Shown in pieces: positions 6,691 to 12,355 of a stretch of DNA of 12,355 nucleotides. Location of the stretch: contig JANXQX010000020.1 in assembly GCA_025353305.1 (NCBI GenBank), positions 1 through 12,355 of the forward strand. The letters are read 5' to 3'. The translations under genes were made by a program, and so were the position numbers. The stretch comes from Holophagaceae bacterium. GTDB lineage: Bacteria > Acidobacteriota > Holophagae > Holophagales > Holophagaceae. The notes beneath the pieces were generated by a model. It saw only the letters and a program-made list of their open reading frames with translations. It had not been told where the DNA came from and made no database searches. Position 1 is the stretch's first letter, and the number at the start of each line of letters is the position of its first letter.

Positions 6691-7656
6691 ATGAGCGACC
6701 CCTCTTCCAGATGGCTGCTACTCATCCACCAACTTCCACCCAAACCCGCCTACTTCCGGGTAAAGACGTGGCGCCAGCTCCAGGTCCTCGGCGCCGTGGC
6801 CCTCAAGAACTCGATCTACGTGCTTCCAGCGAGCGAGGAATCCCTGGAGGACTTCCAGTGGATGCTGCGCCAGATCCAGGGGGGAGGCGGTGAAGCCTCG
6901 GTGGTCCAGGCCGAGTTCGTCGAAGGCCTTTCGGATGAGGAGGTGAGGCAGCTCTTCAGGACCGTGCGGGACGAGGACTACGGGAAGCTCAGCCAGGAAG
7001 TCCGAGCCCATCTTGAGACCCTGCCGAACGCCCTGGAGGAAGGTTACCGCGCGGAAGCCGAGGGCCACCTGATCCGGTTCCGGAAGCGGCTGGCCGAGAT
7101 CCAGGAACTGGATTTCTTCGAGGCTCCGGGGCGCGCGCCGGTGGAGGAATCCCTGTCCACGTTGGAAGCCCGGCTTATGCCCGCGGCCGTCTCCAGGGCA
7201 GAAGCGGCGCGGCTCCACCTCCGGGATCTCCAGGGCCGTACCTGGGTCACGCGGAAAGAGATCCATGTGGATCGCATCGCCTGCGCCTGGCTCATCCACC
7301 GCTTCATCGACCGGTCAGCCCGGCTCCGCTTTGTGGACGCCAAGACCTACAAGCACCGCCGCGGCGAGCAGCGCTTCGACATGTTCGAGGGTGAGTTCAC
7401 CCATGAAGGCGACGGGTGCAGCTTTGAGACTTTTCTTTCTCGCCTGGGCCTGCAAGCCCCCGGCCTCCAGGCGCTGGCGGAATTGATCCACGATGTGGAC
7501 CTCAAGGACCACAAATTCAAGCGCCCCGAGACCGATGGATTCGCGCGAGCCATCCAGGGCGTGGCCCTCCTGCACGCCAAGGACCAGGCCCGCCTGGAGT
7601 CGGGTTCCGTGGTGCTCGACGCCTTCCTGGAAGGCATGAAACGGAACCCGGCATGA
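6691..7656 (+). CDS. chrB: Chromate resistance regulator ChrB, full length
   Basis: A 321-residue protein with both ChrB parts. Residues about 8-145 are the N-terminal domain (KTWRQLQVLGAVALKNSIYVLP at 25-46, then a charged helical region), which carries regulation in studied homologues. Residues about 183-315 are the chromate-resistance domain (VDRIACAWLIHRFID at 193-207; THEGDGCSF at 237-245). ChrB from Ochrobactrum/TnOtChr is a chromate-responsive repressor. The ATG at 6691 has GGAG five bases upstream; the open frame extends back to 6370 but would run through the promoter and the dismutase gene. Its stop overlaps the chrA start (ATGA), so the two are coupled. The lone ChrB domain at 2496-2951 is a divergent second copy of the C-terminal half. 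Confidence 0.93.
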   Translation: MSDPSSRWLLLIHQLPPKPAYFRVKTWRQLQVLGAVALKNSIYVLPASEESLEDFQWMLRQIQGGGGEASVVQAEFVEGLSDEEVRQLFRTVRDEDYGKLSQEVRAHLETLPNALEEGYRAEAEGHLIRFRKRLAEIQELDFFEAPGRAPVEESLSTLEARLMPAAVSRAEAARLHLRDLQGRTWVTRKEIHVDRIACAWLIHRFIDRSARLRFVDAKTYKHRRGEQRFDMFEGEFTHEGDGCSFETFLSRLGLQAPGLQALAELIHDVDLKDHKFKRPETDGFARAIQGVALLHAKDQARLESGSVVLDAFLEGMKRNPA

Positions 7657-8798
7657 GCGGCTCCCGGACCGCGCCATCCCTGCGGCCCTTCGTCCTCTAC
7701 TTCCTCAGGCTGGGCACCATCGGCTTCGGCGGCCCCATCGCCCTGGCCGGCGCCATGCAGCGCGATCTCGTGGAAGCCCGCGGCTGGGTGAGCGAGGCCG
7801 ACTACCAGGAGGCCCTCACCTTTGCGCAGCTCGCGCCGGGTCCGCTGGCGGCCCAGCTGGCCATCTACCTGGGCTTCGTCCGCGCCGGAGTGTTGGGCGC
7901 CACTCTGGTGGGAGCGGTCTTCATCGTGCCCTCATTCCTGATGGTGCTGGGGCTCGCGGCGCTCTATGTGAAGTACGGGGGCCTACGCTGGATGCAGGCG
8001 GCGTTTTACGGCATCGGCGCGGCTGTCATCGGCATCATCACCCGCTCGGCCTTCAAACTGGCCAAAGCGACCCTCAAGCGGGACGCGCTGGCCTGGGGCA
8101 TCTTCCTGGCGCTTGCCATTACCACGGCGAGCACCGGCAAGGAGTGGGTGCTGCTCGTCGTCGGTGCGGGACTGCTCACCTGGGTCGTGCGAACGCGGCC
8201 ATGGCAGTCCAAAATCGTGGCACCAGGTTGGGGGCCGGTCTGGCTGCTCACGGGAATCCATGGCGCCGCAAGCACCGCCACCCTCGGCAGCATCCTCTGG
8301 TTCTTCGCAAAGGCGGGCCTCTTCGTGTTTGGCAGTGGGCTCGCCATCATTCCCTTCCTGCGGGGCGGAGTCGTGGACGAGATGCATTGGCTCACCAACC
8401 GGCAGTTCCTGGATGCCGTGGCCGTGGCCATGATCACCCCTGGCCCCGTGGTGATCACCGTAGCCTTTATCGGCCACCTGGTGGCAGGCCCCCTCGGCGC
8501 CTGCGCAGCTGCCCTCGGCGTGTTCCTGCCGGTCTATCTCATGGTCATCCTGGCCGCGCCGCTGTTTCGAAGGTACGGTCAGAACCCTGGCCTCAAGGCG
8601 CTGGTCCAGGGCGTGACCGCCGCCGCCGTGGGCGCCATCGCCGGATCTGTGATCGTGCTGGGGCGCGGCGCGATCCGCGATTTTCCAACCGCTTTGATTG
8701 CACTGGCGACCCTCGCTCTCATCTGGCGCACCAAGGTTCCCGAACCCCTGCTCGTCCTCAGCGCTGGCGCGCTGGGCCTGATCCTTTTCCGGGGCTGA
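7653..8798 (+). CDS. chrA: Chromate efflux transporter ChrA (two CHR domains)
   Basis: Inner-membrane pump that extrudes chromate by proton motive force. The 381-residue product is the usual long, two-domain form. The first CHR domain (about 10-180) has FGGP (25-28) and QLAPGPLAAQLA (59-70); the second (about 215-378) has the matching FGSG (226-229), WLT (246-248), ITPGPV (261-266) and FLPVY (291-295). About ten hydrophobic segments are visible. It overlaps chrB by four bases and is the last gene of the operon. It converges with the superoxide dismutase operon from the right; no plus-strand terminator with a T-tract is evident before the repeats at 8846-9066, so read-through into them is possible. 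Confidence 0.96.
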   Translation: MSGSRTAPSLRPFVLYFLRLGTIGFGGPIALAGAMQRDLVEARGWVSEADYQEALTFAQLAPGPLAAQLAIYLGFVRAGVLGATLVGAVFIVPSFLMVLGLAALYVKYGGLRWMQAAFYGIGAAVIGIITRSAFKLAKATLKRDALAWGIFLALAITTASTGKEWVLLVVGAGLLTWVVRTRPWQSKIVAPGWGPVWLLTGIHGAASTATLGSILWFFAKAGLFVFGSGLAIIPFLRGGVVDEMHWLTNRQFLDAVAVAMITPGPVVITVAFIGHLVAGPLGACAAALGVFLPVYLMVILAAPLFRRYGQNPGLKALVQGVTAAAVGAIAGSVIVLGRGAIRDFPTALIALATLALIWRTKVPEPLLVLSAGALGLILFRG

Positions 8799-8845
8799 GG
8801 TGGCTGGCTGGCCAGGTGGATGGGGCGAGGTAGAAACTGAAGGGC

Positions 8846-8877
8846 GAGTCGATGAGTTGAAGAGTCGAAGAGTTGAA
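8846..8877. repeat. Four tandem octamers GAGTYGAA
   Basis: GAGTCGAT, GAGTTGAA, GAGTCGAA, GAGTTGAA in a strict 8-bp period. The array ends exactly at the base where similarity to the SOD 3' end begins (8878). The same unit makes up the inverted arrays after tyrA. On the strand of the SOD remnant the units here read in the opposite sense to those next to the remnant at 2317-2364. Confidence 0.85.
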
Positions 8878-8949
8878 GACCTCGCTCCACTTGACGGCCT
8901 CGACGAACGCATCCAGATACTTCGCGCGGGCGATGCCGTAATCGACCAT
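8878..8949 (-). pseudogene. Superoxide dismutase 3'-end remnant (24 codons, no stop)
   Basis: The minus strand encodes MVDYGIARAKYLDAF-VEAVKWSEV, which aligns without gaps to the complete dismutase at 9113-9184 (MVDYGIARAKYLDAF-VENIKWSEV). The DNA is roughly 80% identical, with many third-position changes, so it comes from a related but diverged sod copy rather than a recent duplication. The coding sense enters directly from the 101-bp repeat and leaves into the octamer array before the normal C-terminus. It lacks all catalytic parts except the tail region and cannot be a working gene. Confidence 0.82.
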
Positions 8950-8953
8950 GAGG

Positions 8954-9054
8954 GGCCCGCCTCCAAGAGCGCAGGCCCGAAGGGACAAGCGATTGGGAGC
9001 GCGCATGCGCGCGATAGGCGGGAGCATGTGAACCCTGGAAAGAAGACGGCCCCC
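8954..9054 (-). repeat. 101-bp dispersed repeat, copy 2
   Basis: Ungapped partner of 2369-2469 (about 84% identical by eye). It contains a perfect 14-base palindrome, GCGCGCATGCGCGC (8999-9012 region). Between the complete sod gene's 3' end and the SOD remnant, it is flanked on both sides by direct copies of the same SOD segment. Its right end merges with the terminator hairpin of the sod operon. Confidence 0.82.
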
Positions 9055-9066
9055 GTTTTGGGGGCC
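9048..9066 (-). terminator. Rho-independent-type terminator of the rubrerythrin-sod operon
   Basis: GGCCCCC-GTTTT-GGGGGCC is a perfect 7-bp GC stem beginning 25 bases after the dismutase stop. On the minus strand it is followed by the T-rich GTCTTCTTT, the right side for terminating the sod operon. On the plus strand no T-tract follows. Confidence 0.72.
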
Positions 9067-9091
9067 ATCCTCGAACATGCGTGGGACGGAC

Positions 9092-9670
9092 TCAGGCGCC
9101 GAATCGTTTCGAGACCTCACTCCACTTGATGTTTTCGACAAACGCATCCAGGTACTTCGCTCTCGCGATACCGTAGTCAACCATGAACGCATGTTCCCAG
9201 CTATCCAGCACCACCAGCAGATCCTGCTCGATGGGCAGGCCCAAGTGGTGCTCGGCGATGAAATAGGTATGCAGTTTGCCGTCGCGGCGGTTGCGGGTCA
9301 GCAGGGCCCAGCCGGGACCGCTCATGGCGCAGGCCTTCAGATCGGCGATGACCTTGTCCTTGCCGCCGAAGGCATCCAGGGCTGTCTGAAGTCCGGCGCT
9401 GATGGTGCCGTCGGCGCCCAGGTTCTCGAAGTAGAGTTCGTGCAGGAAGGAGCCGTTGAAGGCCACGGCCTCGCGGCGTTTCAATTCCGTGTACTCGTTG
9501 AAGGAGTAGTTGGGCTTGGTGTTGTCGGCGCTGGCGAGCTTTTCCTCGATCTCGTTGAGCTTGCCGATGTAGCCCTTGTAGAGCGTGAAATGCTGATCGA
9601 GCTGGGCGTCTGAAAGGCCCTTCACGGCGCCTCCCTTTAGGTGGTCATAGTTCTTGGCGGTGTAGGCCAT
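9092..9670 (-). CDS. sod: Cytoplasmic Fe/Mn-type superoxide dismutase
   Basis: Removes superoxide in the cytoplasm. 192 residues, no signal peptide, normal length. Predicted metal ligands are His27, His77 (FLHELYF), Asp156 and His160 (DSWEHAF); His141/His142 lie where other dismutases have the active-site Gln or His, so the metal cannot be called. The pattern H-x3-Y-x-G-Y at 27-34 replaces the usual H-x3-H-H of E. coli SodB, as in a subgroup I associate with Geobacter-like anaerobes. The start at 9670 has AGGAG; longer in-frame starts would overlap the reductase gene. It is the last gene of the operon, after an 88-base gap that might hold its own promoter, and is followed by a strong terminator. 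Confidence 0.94.
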   Translation of the reverse strand: MAYTAKNYDHLKGGAVKGLSDAQLDQHFTLYKGYIGKLNEIEEKLASADNTKPNYSFNEYTELKRREAVAFNGSFLHELYFENLGADGTISAGLQTALDAFGGKDKVIADLKACAMSGPGWALLTRNRRDGKLHTYFIAEHHLGLPIEQDLLVVLDSWEHAFMVDYGIARAKYLDAFVENIKWSEVSKRFGA

Positions 9671-9758
9671 GGAAATCTCCTGAAAAAGCGCGGGTGCGCC
9701 GGATACGGATGAATGCGCGGGGGCGCGGTACAACAGTGTAGGGAAAAACCGTCTTCCT

Positions 9759-10544
9759 TCAAATGCGGAACCGCTCCGCGATGGCCTGGACCACCTGCCC
9801 ATCGGCCTCCGCACCCCAGTTGAAGAATGCTTCATCGGTCACCTGGGAATCCGGCACGCCGATGAGTGCGAGTGCCGCCTCCATCTCCTGGAGCATCGCC
9901 TTGTTGCCCACCAGGTGGAAGTGGCAGGAGAGCGGGTTGGGTAAGAGGGCCGGTGCGGACTCGGTAACGCGCCCGCGAAGGCCCCGCCAGGTCCCGGCAG
10001 GCTGGGAGAGGCTGGGCGCCCAGCTGAAATTCGGAAACCGGTCCGCCAGGGCCTCCAATTCAGGGATCAGGCAGATATCGGCCTCTTCGCGGTAACCCGC
10101 GAACAGGCGGATGGGCCGCTGGAACCCCTGGGCCAGGGACCGGGCCGCAAACCCATAGAGGGGCCCGATGCCGGTTCCCGTCGAAATTCCGATGATTTCA
10201 TTTATATTCGACGATATTTCATCGAAAATTGGTTGATGATGCAGGCCGCTGATCTCAACTCCCCCTTCTTTCAGGGCTGCCAGGGTGGGCGTGAGCCGTC
10301 CCCCGGGGATGACGCGGAAGAGCAGCTCCATCACCCTGACTTCGGGGTGGACCATCGAAACCGTATACGGGTGGCGGAGATAGCTGCCGTCGGCCTTGAT
10401 GACACGCAGGCTGACCACGTGGCCCGGTTCGTAGGGGAAGGGGTGCCCATCCTCCAGCTGCAGAGCCAGCATTCGGCTGCCCCGGCCCACCTCGCGGTTT
10501 CCAGCCACGCGGGCCTGGCGCCAGGTAGACGTCCAGTCGGTCAA
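9759..10544 (-). CDS. Ferredoxin-NAD(P)H reductase-type flavoprotein
   Basis: A 261-residue oxidoreductase passing electrons between NAD(P)H and a small carrier. The FAD domain has RHPYTVS (57-63, the RxY[ST] motif); the nucleotide domain has GISTGTGIGPLYG (119-131) and HLVGNKAML (210-218), and the end carries FFNWG (240-244) before a short tail. There is no iron-sulfur domain, so a separate ferredoxin or rubredoxin is needed. The start appears to be TTG, overlapping the dps stop as TTGA; the first ATG (codon 25) would cut into the FAD domain. Context suggests it supplies electrons to rubrerythrin or mobilises Dps iron, which is inference. Codons 106-120 are unusually AT-rich with two ATA codons. 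Confidence 0.86.
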   Translation of the reverse strand: MTDWTSTWRQARVAGNREVGRGSRMLALQLEDGHPFPYEPGHVVSLRVIKADGSYLRHPYTVSMVHPEVRVMELLFRVIPGGRLTPTLAALKEGGVEISGLHHQPIFDEISSNINEIIGISTGTGIGPLYGFAARSLAQGFQRPIRLFAGYREEADICLIPELEALADRFPNFSWAPSLSQPAGTWRGLRGRVTESAPALLPNPLSCHFHLVGNKAMLQEMEAALALIGVPDSQVTDEAFFNWGAEADGQVVQAIAERFRI

Positions 10545-10984
10545 GCCAGCATCTCGCGCAGGAACCAGGCTTCCTTCTGGTGGACCTGGACGAACCGCGT
10601 CAGAAGGTCAGCGGTGCCCGGATCGTTCTCCTTGGACGCCAGCTCGATGCCTATGTGCATGAGATCGATGACTTTACCCTCGGCGGCAAGTGCCTCGGCG
10701 AGCATGGCCTTGGGATCCAGTTTCTTCTTTGGATCGCTGACCTTGACAGCGCTCTGGGCCTCCATATGCGAAGGCGAGTGGATGGGGGTGCCACCAAGCA
10801 TGCGGATGCGTTCGCCCAACTCGTCGATGGTCCCTTCCACCGCCCCATGCAGGTCGTCGAAGCGCAGATGGTAATCGCGGAAATGGGGGCCCGAAACCAT
10901 CCAGTGATACCGCTTCGCGTTGAAGCCGATGATCCAGGCGCTGGCCAGTTGGGCGTTGAGGTGATGAATGAGGCTTTGGCTCAT
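10541..10984 (-). CDS. dps: Dps ferritin-like iron-storage/DNA-protection protein
   Basis: Forms a dodecamer that oxidises ferrous iron with peroxide and stores it, protecting DNA. 147 residues, a short form without a long N-terminal tail. The inter-subunit ferroxidase site is complete: His27 (RYHW), His39, Asp43, Asp54 and Glu58 have the same spacing (12, 4, 11, 4) as His51, His63, Asp67, Asp78 and Glu82 of E. coli Dps. A Lys-rich stretch (KKKLDPK, 86-92) lies in the middle. The start has AGGAG; the gene lies 28 bases after the DUF3501-like gene and overlaps the reductase. Likely co-expressed with rubrerythrin as a peroxide and iron defence set. Confidence 0.95.
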   Translation of the reverse strand: MSQSLIHHLNAQLASAWIIGFNAKRYHWMVSGPHFRDYHLRFDDLHGAVEGTIDELGERIRMLGGTPIHSPSHMEAQSAVKVSDPKKKLDPKAMLAEALAAEGKVIDLMHIGIELASKENDPGTADLLTRFVQVHQKEAWFLREMLA

Positions 10985-11012
10985 TGGGACTCCTTGGAAA
11001 TGCAGTGGTATT

Positions 11013-11585
11013 TTAACGGGGTTTGAAAGCGGACGAATCAGGGATCCATCCAGTCCAGGAATGCTTCAGCTTGAAACGGCCACCCAGAGTGTCATGGGCG
11101 GAGACCAGCGCCACTGGTGCGTCGCCTTCGGGCACGAAGTAGCGCAATGCCAGCACCGCCGGCAGGCGGTCCCCCGGACCCGCGGCGCCACGGTCCACCT
11201 CAGGCACCACTCGAGTTCCAGACCTCAGCTCCAGCTGTAATTGCCCGGGAAATTCCTGGAGGCGGCCCAGCATCTGGTCCCTCTCCTCCGCCGGAAACCC
11301 GAGCAGAAGGCTGGCGGCGATGGACACTCCGCAAGATTCACGGCGGGGCGTGAGCACAGTGAAAGATGCGCGTACTTCGGCGGCTTCGGCTGCATCGACG
11401 GATTCCAGGGTCTTGCCCTCGGCCCATAGCGTTTCCACCACCTGATCCTCGACGGATTCTACTGTCTCCGGTTGGAAGACGACACCCGGAGCCAGTTCCA
11501 GGCGGAGGTCCCACGCGCGCGCCAACATTGGCTGGCGCGCGATAAAACGGGCGCGTTCGACGGCCGCGTCGAAAACGGGGGTCAC
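11013..11585 (-). CDS. DUF3501-like protein, partner of rubrerythrin
   Basis: A 190-residue soluble protein of unknown function. The pattern matches what I recall of DUF3501: an N-terminal strand followed by FQPETVESVEDQVVETLWAEG (62-82), where the family has a phenylalanine-rich ENRxTVxxQVxEM segment; then a [E/A]-x-L-rich strand region with short predicted beta strands (103-110, 119-126) and a terminal RYFVPEG strand (about 156-162). DUF3501 genes commonly lie beside rubrerythrin genes, which supports the call. The start is GTG at 11585, overlapping the rubrerythrin stop as GTGA; a longer frame from 11675 would run inside rubrerythrin. The similarity is weak; it could also be an unnamed family. 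Confidence 0.6.
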   Translation of the reverse strand: MTPVFDAAVERARFIARQPMLARAWDLRLELAPGVVFQPETVESVEDQVVETLWAEGKTLESVDAAEAAEVRASFTVLTPRRESCGVSIAASLLLGFPAEERDQMLGRLQEFPGQLQLELRSGTRVVPEVDRGAAGPGDRLPAVLALRYFVPEGDAPVALVSAHDTLGGRFKLKHSWTGWIPDSSAFKPR

Positions 11586-12019
11586 GGTGCCACCGCGCCC
11601 TGTTCCAGCCTGGCCAGCGCATCCTGGAAGCGGCCCGCATGGAAGCGTTCCACTTTGGCCAAGGTCTCGAACCACGCGGCAATGTCGGTGTAGCCCTCTT
11701 CCCGGGCCTTGCGGGCAAAATCAGGGTACATGTCTGTGTATTCGTAGGTCTCGCCTGCTACGGCGGAAGCCAGATTGGTCTTTGTATCACCCAGCGCCAT
11801 GCCCGTGGCGGGGTCCCCTGCCCTTTCCGCCAGGAACATCAAGTGCTTGAGCGCGTGCCCGGTTTCGCCGTCGGCGCTGTGGCGGAAGAGTTCAGCCACT
11901 TCGCCTAAACCTTCCTTCTCCGCCACACCGGCCATCCACGTATACCTGCGGTTGGCCTGGCTCTCGCCTGCGAAGGCGGCCTTCAGATTCTGGTGGGTGA
12001 TGGATTCTGGAAAGCTCAT
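11582..12019 (-). CDS. rbr: Rubrerythrin without rubredoxin domain
   Basis: Di-iron peroxidase that reduces hydrogen peroxide with electrons from a rubredoxin or similar carrier. 145 residues, ferritin-like four-helix bundle only; the C-terminal rubredoxin domain with its CxxC pairs is absent, so an outside electron donor is needed. Predicted iron ligands: Glu19 (AGESQANRRY), Glu52 and His55 (GETGH), Glu90 and Glu93 (GETYEYTDMYP) and Glu124 with His127 (VERFH). All are conserved. The start has AAGGA. First gene of the minus-strand operon, with a sigma-54-like promoter 45-60 bases upstream. Confidence 0.95.
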   Translation of the reverse strand: MSFPESITHQNLKAAFAGESQANRRYTWMAGVAEKEGLGEVAELFRHSADGETGHALKHLMFLAERAGDPATGMALGDTKTNLASAVAGETYEYTDMYPDFARKAREEGYTDIAAWFETLAKVERFHAGRFQDALARLEQGAVAP

Positions 12020-12063
12020 GGGATTCCTTTCTGATCTTCCGCTGATTGCGGTCAGCTTCCTGA

Positions 12064-12079
12064 AGCCACTCCCGTGCCA
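12064..12079 (-). promoter_or_regulatory. Sigma-54-type promoter candidate for the rubrerythrin operon
   Basis: On the minus strand TGGCACG-GGAG-TGGCT matches TGGCACG-N4-TTGCW at 11 of 12 positions, with the required GG-N10-GC spacing. Transcription would start near 12053, giving a 34-base leader with the rubrerythrin ribosome site. This implies control by an enhancer-binding activator. Confidence 0.55.
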
Positions 12080-12088
12080 ATCACGGGA
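12070..12088. promoter_or_regulatory. Inverted repeat overlapping the -24 element
   Basis: TCCCGTG-CCAAT-CACGGGA is a perfect 7-bp inverted repeat covering the -24 end of the sigma-54-like promoter. A second, wider pair, GCCAAT (12076-12081) and ATTGGC (12101-12106), is interleaved with it. Could be a repressor operator or alternative hairpins. Confidence 0.45.
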
Positions 12089-12165
12089 ATCGCGGGAAAC
12101 ATTGGCTTTTCGGCCGGACCCTAACCATGGAACCCTGAATATTCGCGATGGACGGTTGAATTAAG

Positions 12166-12181
12166 TCTCGAAATACCGAGA
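12166..12181. promoter_or_regulatory. Inverted repeat in the divergent intergenic region
   Basis: TCTCG-AAATAC-CGAGA, ten bases before the ribosome site of the gene at 12200 and about 113-128 bases upstream of the predicted rubrerythrin transcription start: a suitable spot both for autoregulation and for a sigma-54 enhancer. A perfect palindrome, GAATATTC (12137-12144), lies nearby. Confidence 0.4.
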
Positions 12182-12199
12182 ATATAACTGGAGGGCTCC

Positions 12200-12355
12200 A
12201 TGTCTCTGCCCATTTCGAAAGATCCCCTTGAAGCCGCGCTCACCGGCGCCCGGATCGTGGAAGAAGTCGGTGACCTCCTGACCCTGGGCGATGATCCCGA
12301 GGCCCTTGTCCAGCGGGCCTTCCAGCACCTGGGGCAGCTGGTCCCCTTCGACCTG
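12200..12355 (+). CDS. N-terminus of a probable GAF-domain regulator or sensor (cut by right edge)
   Basis: The first 52 residues are visible. ATG at 12200 has GGAGGG seven bases upstream. The pattern is helix (residues about 9-27), DDPEALVQRAFQHLGQLVPFD (31-51), which is how many GAF domains begin in NorR/FhlA-type sigma-54 activators and in sensor kinases or cyclases. It is divergent from rubrerythrin across a 180-base region with inverted repeats, typical of a local regulator. The output domain lies outside the window, so NorR-type activation of the rubrerythrin operon is inference only. Confidence 0.5.
   Translation, partial: MSLPISKDPLEAALTGARIVEEVGDLLTLGDDPEALVQRAFQHLGQLVPFDL

Noticed and set aside
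8846..9066. CRISPR array or insertion sequence
   Set aside because: The 8-bp units have no spacers, and there is no transposase or clear terminal inverted repeat around the 101-bp repeat.
7983..9068. Minus-strand open frame of 361 codons
   Set aside because: Antisense to chrA and then runs through the SOD remnant and repeat; no family signal of its own apart from the remnant.
9671..9758. Sigma-54 promoter directly upstream of sod
   Set aside because: A GG with a downstream GC is present, but the GG-N10-GC spacing does not fit.
9671..9835. N-terminal extension of the cytoplasmic dismutase
   Set aside because: It overlaps the reductase gene end; the ATG at 9670 has AGGAG and starts at the normal family N-terminus.

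Overview
The window comes from a GC-rich, compactly coded bacterium with oxygen-defence genes typical of anaerobes (rubrerythrin, Dps, iron/manganese-type superoxide dismutases) together with chromate-resistance genes. This mix would suit an Acidobacteriota of the Holophagae/Geothrix type, or a similar Gram-negative metal-reducing anaerobe. That placement is inference and low confidence. I see no tRNA, rRNA, CRISPR array, transposase or phage gene.

Layout. (1) 1-1069, minus: secreted M28 aminopeptidase, cut by the left edge. (2) 1136-2200, plus: TyrA, a prephenate dehydrogenase with a complete chorismate mutase fused at its C-terminus (the reverse of the E. coli order). (3) 2201-2495: no gene; an inverted pair of ~8-bp repeat arrays, a 16-codon remnant of a superoxide dismutase 3' end and a ~101-bp dispersed repeat. 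(4) 6587 down to 2496, minus: a tight five-gene operon of a signal-bearing superoxide dismutase, ABC ATPase, ABC permease with a GldG-like extracytoplasmic part, a secreted lectin-fold protein, and a free-standing ChrB C-terminal domain. (5) 6588-6690: divergent promoter region with a perfect 7+7 palindrome. (6) 6691-8798, plus: chrB-chrA, overlapping by ATGA. (7) 8799-9091: second copy of the repeat/SOD-remnant composite, plus the terminator of the next operon. (8) 12019 down to 9092, minus: rubrerythrin, a DUF3501-like protein, dps, a flavin reductase of the ferredoxin-NADP reductase type, and a cytoplasmic superoxide dismutase. (9) 12020-12199: regulatory region with an 11/12 match to a sigma-54 promoter for the rubrerythrin operon and several inverted repeats. 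(10) 12200-12355, plus: start of a probable GAF-domain regulator or sensor, cut by the right edge.

How they may work together. ChrA would expel chromate and ChrB would regulate it. The exported dismutase in the divergent operon recalls the chrC dismutases of known chr operons, but the linked ABC transporter, lectin-like protein and lone ChrB domain are not part of the chr operons I know. The right-hand operon is a cytoplasmic peroxide, iron and superoxide defence set, perhaps under sigma-54 control by the adjacent divergent regulator. The most unusual DNA-level signal is the composite repeat present on both sides of the chromate locus, each copy fused to a truncated piece of the superoxide dismutase 3' end.
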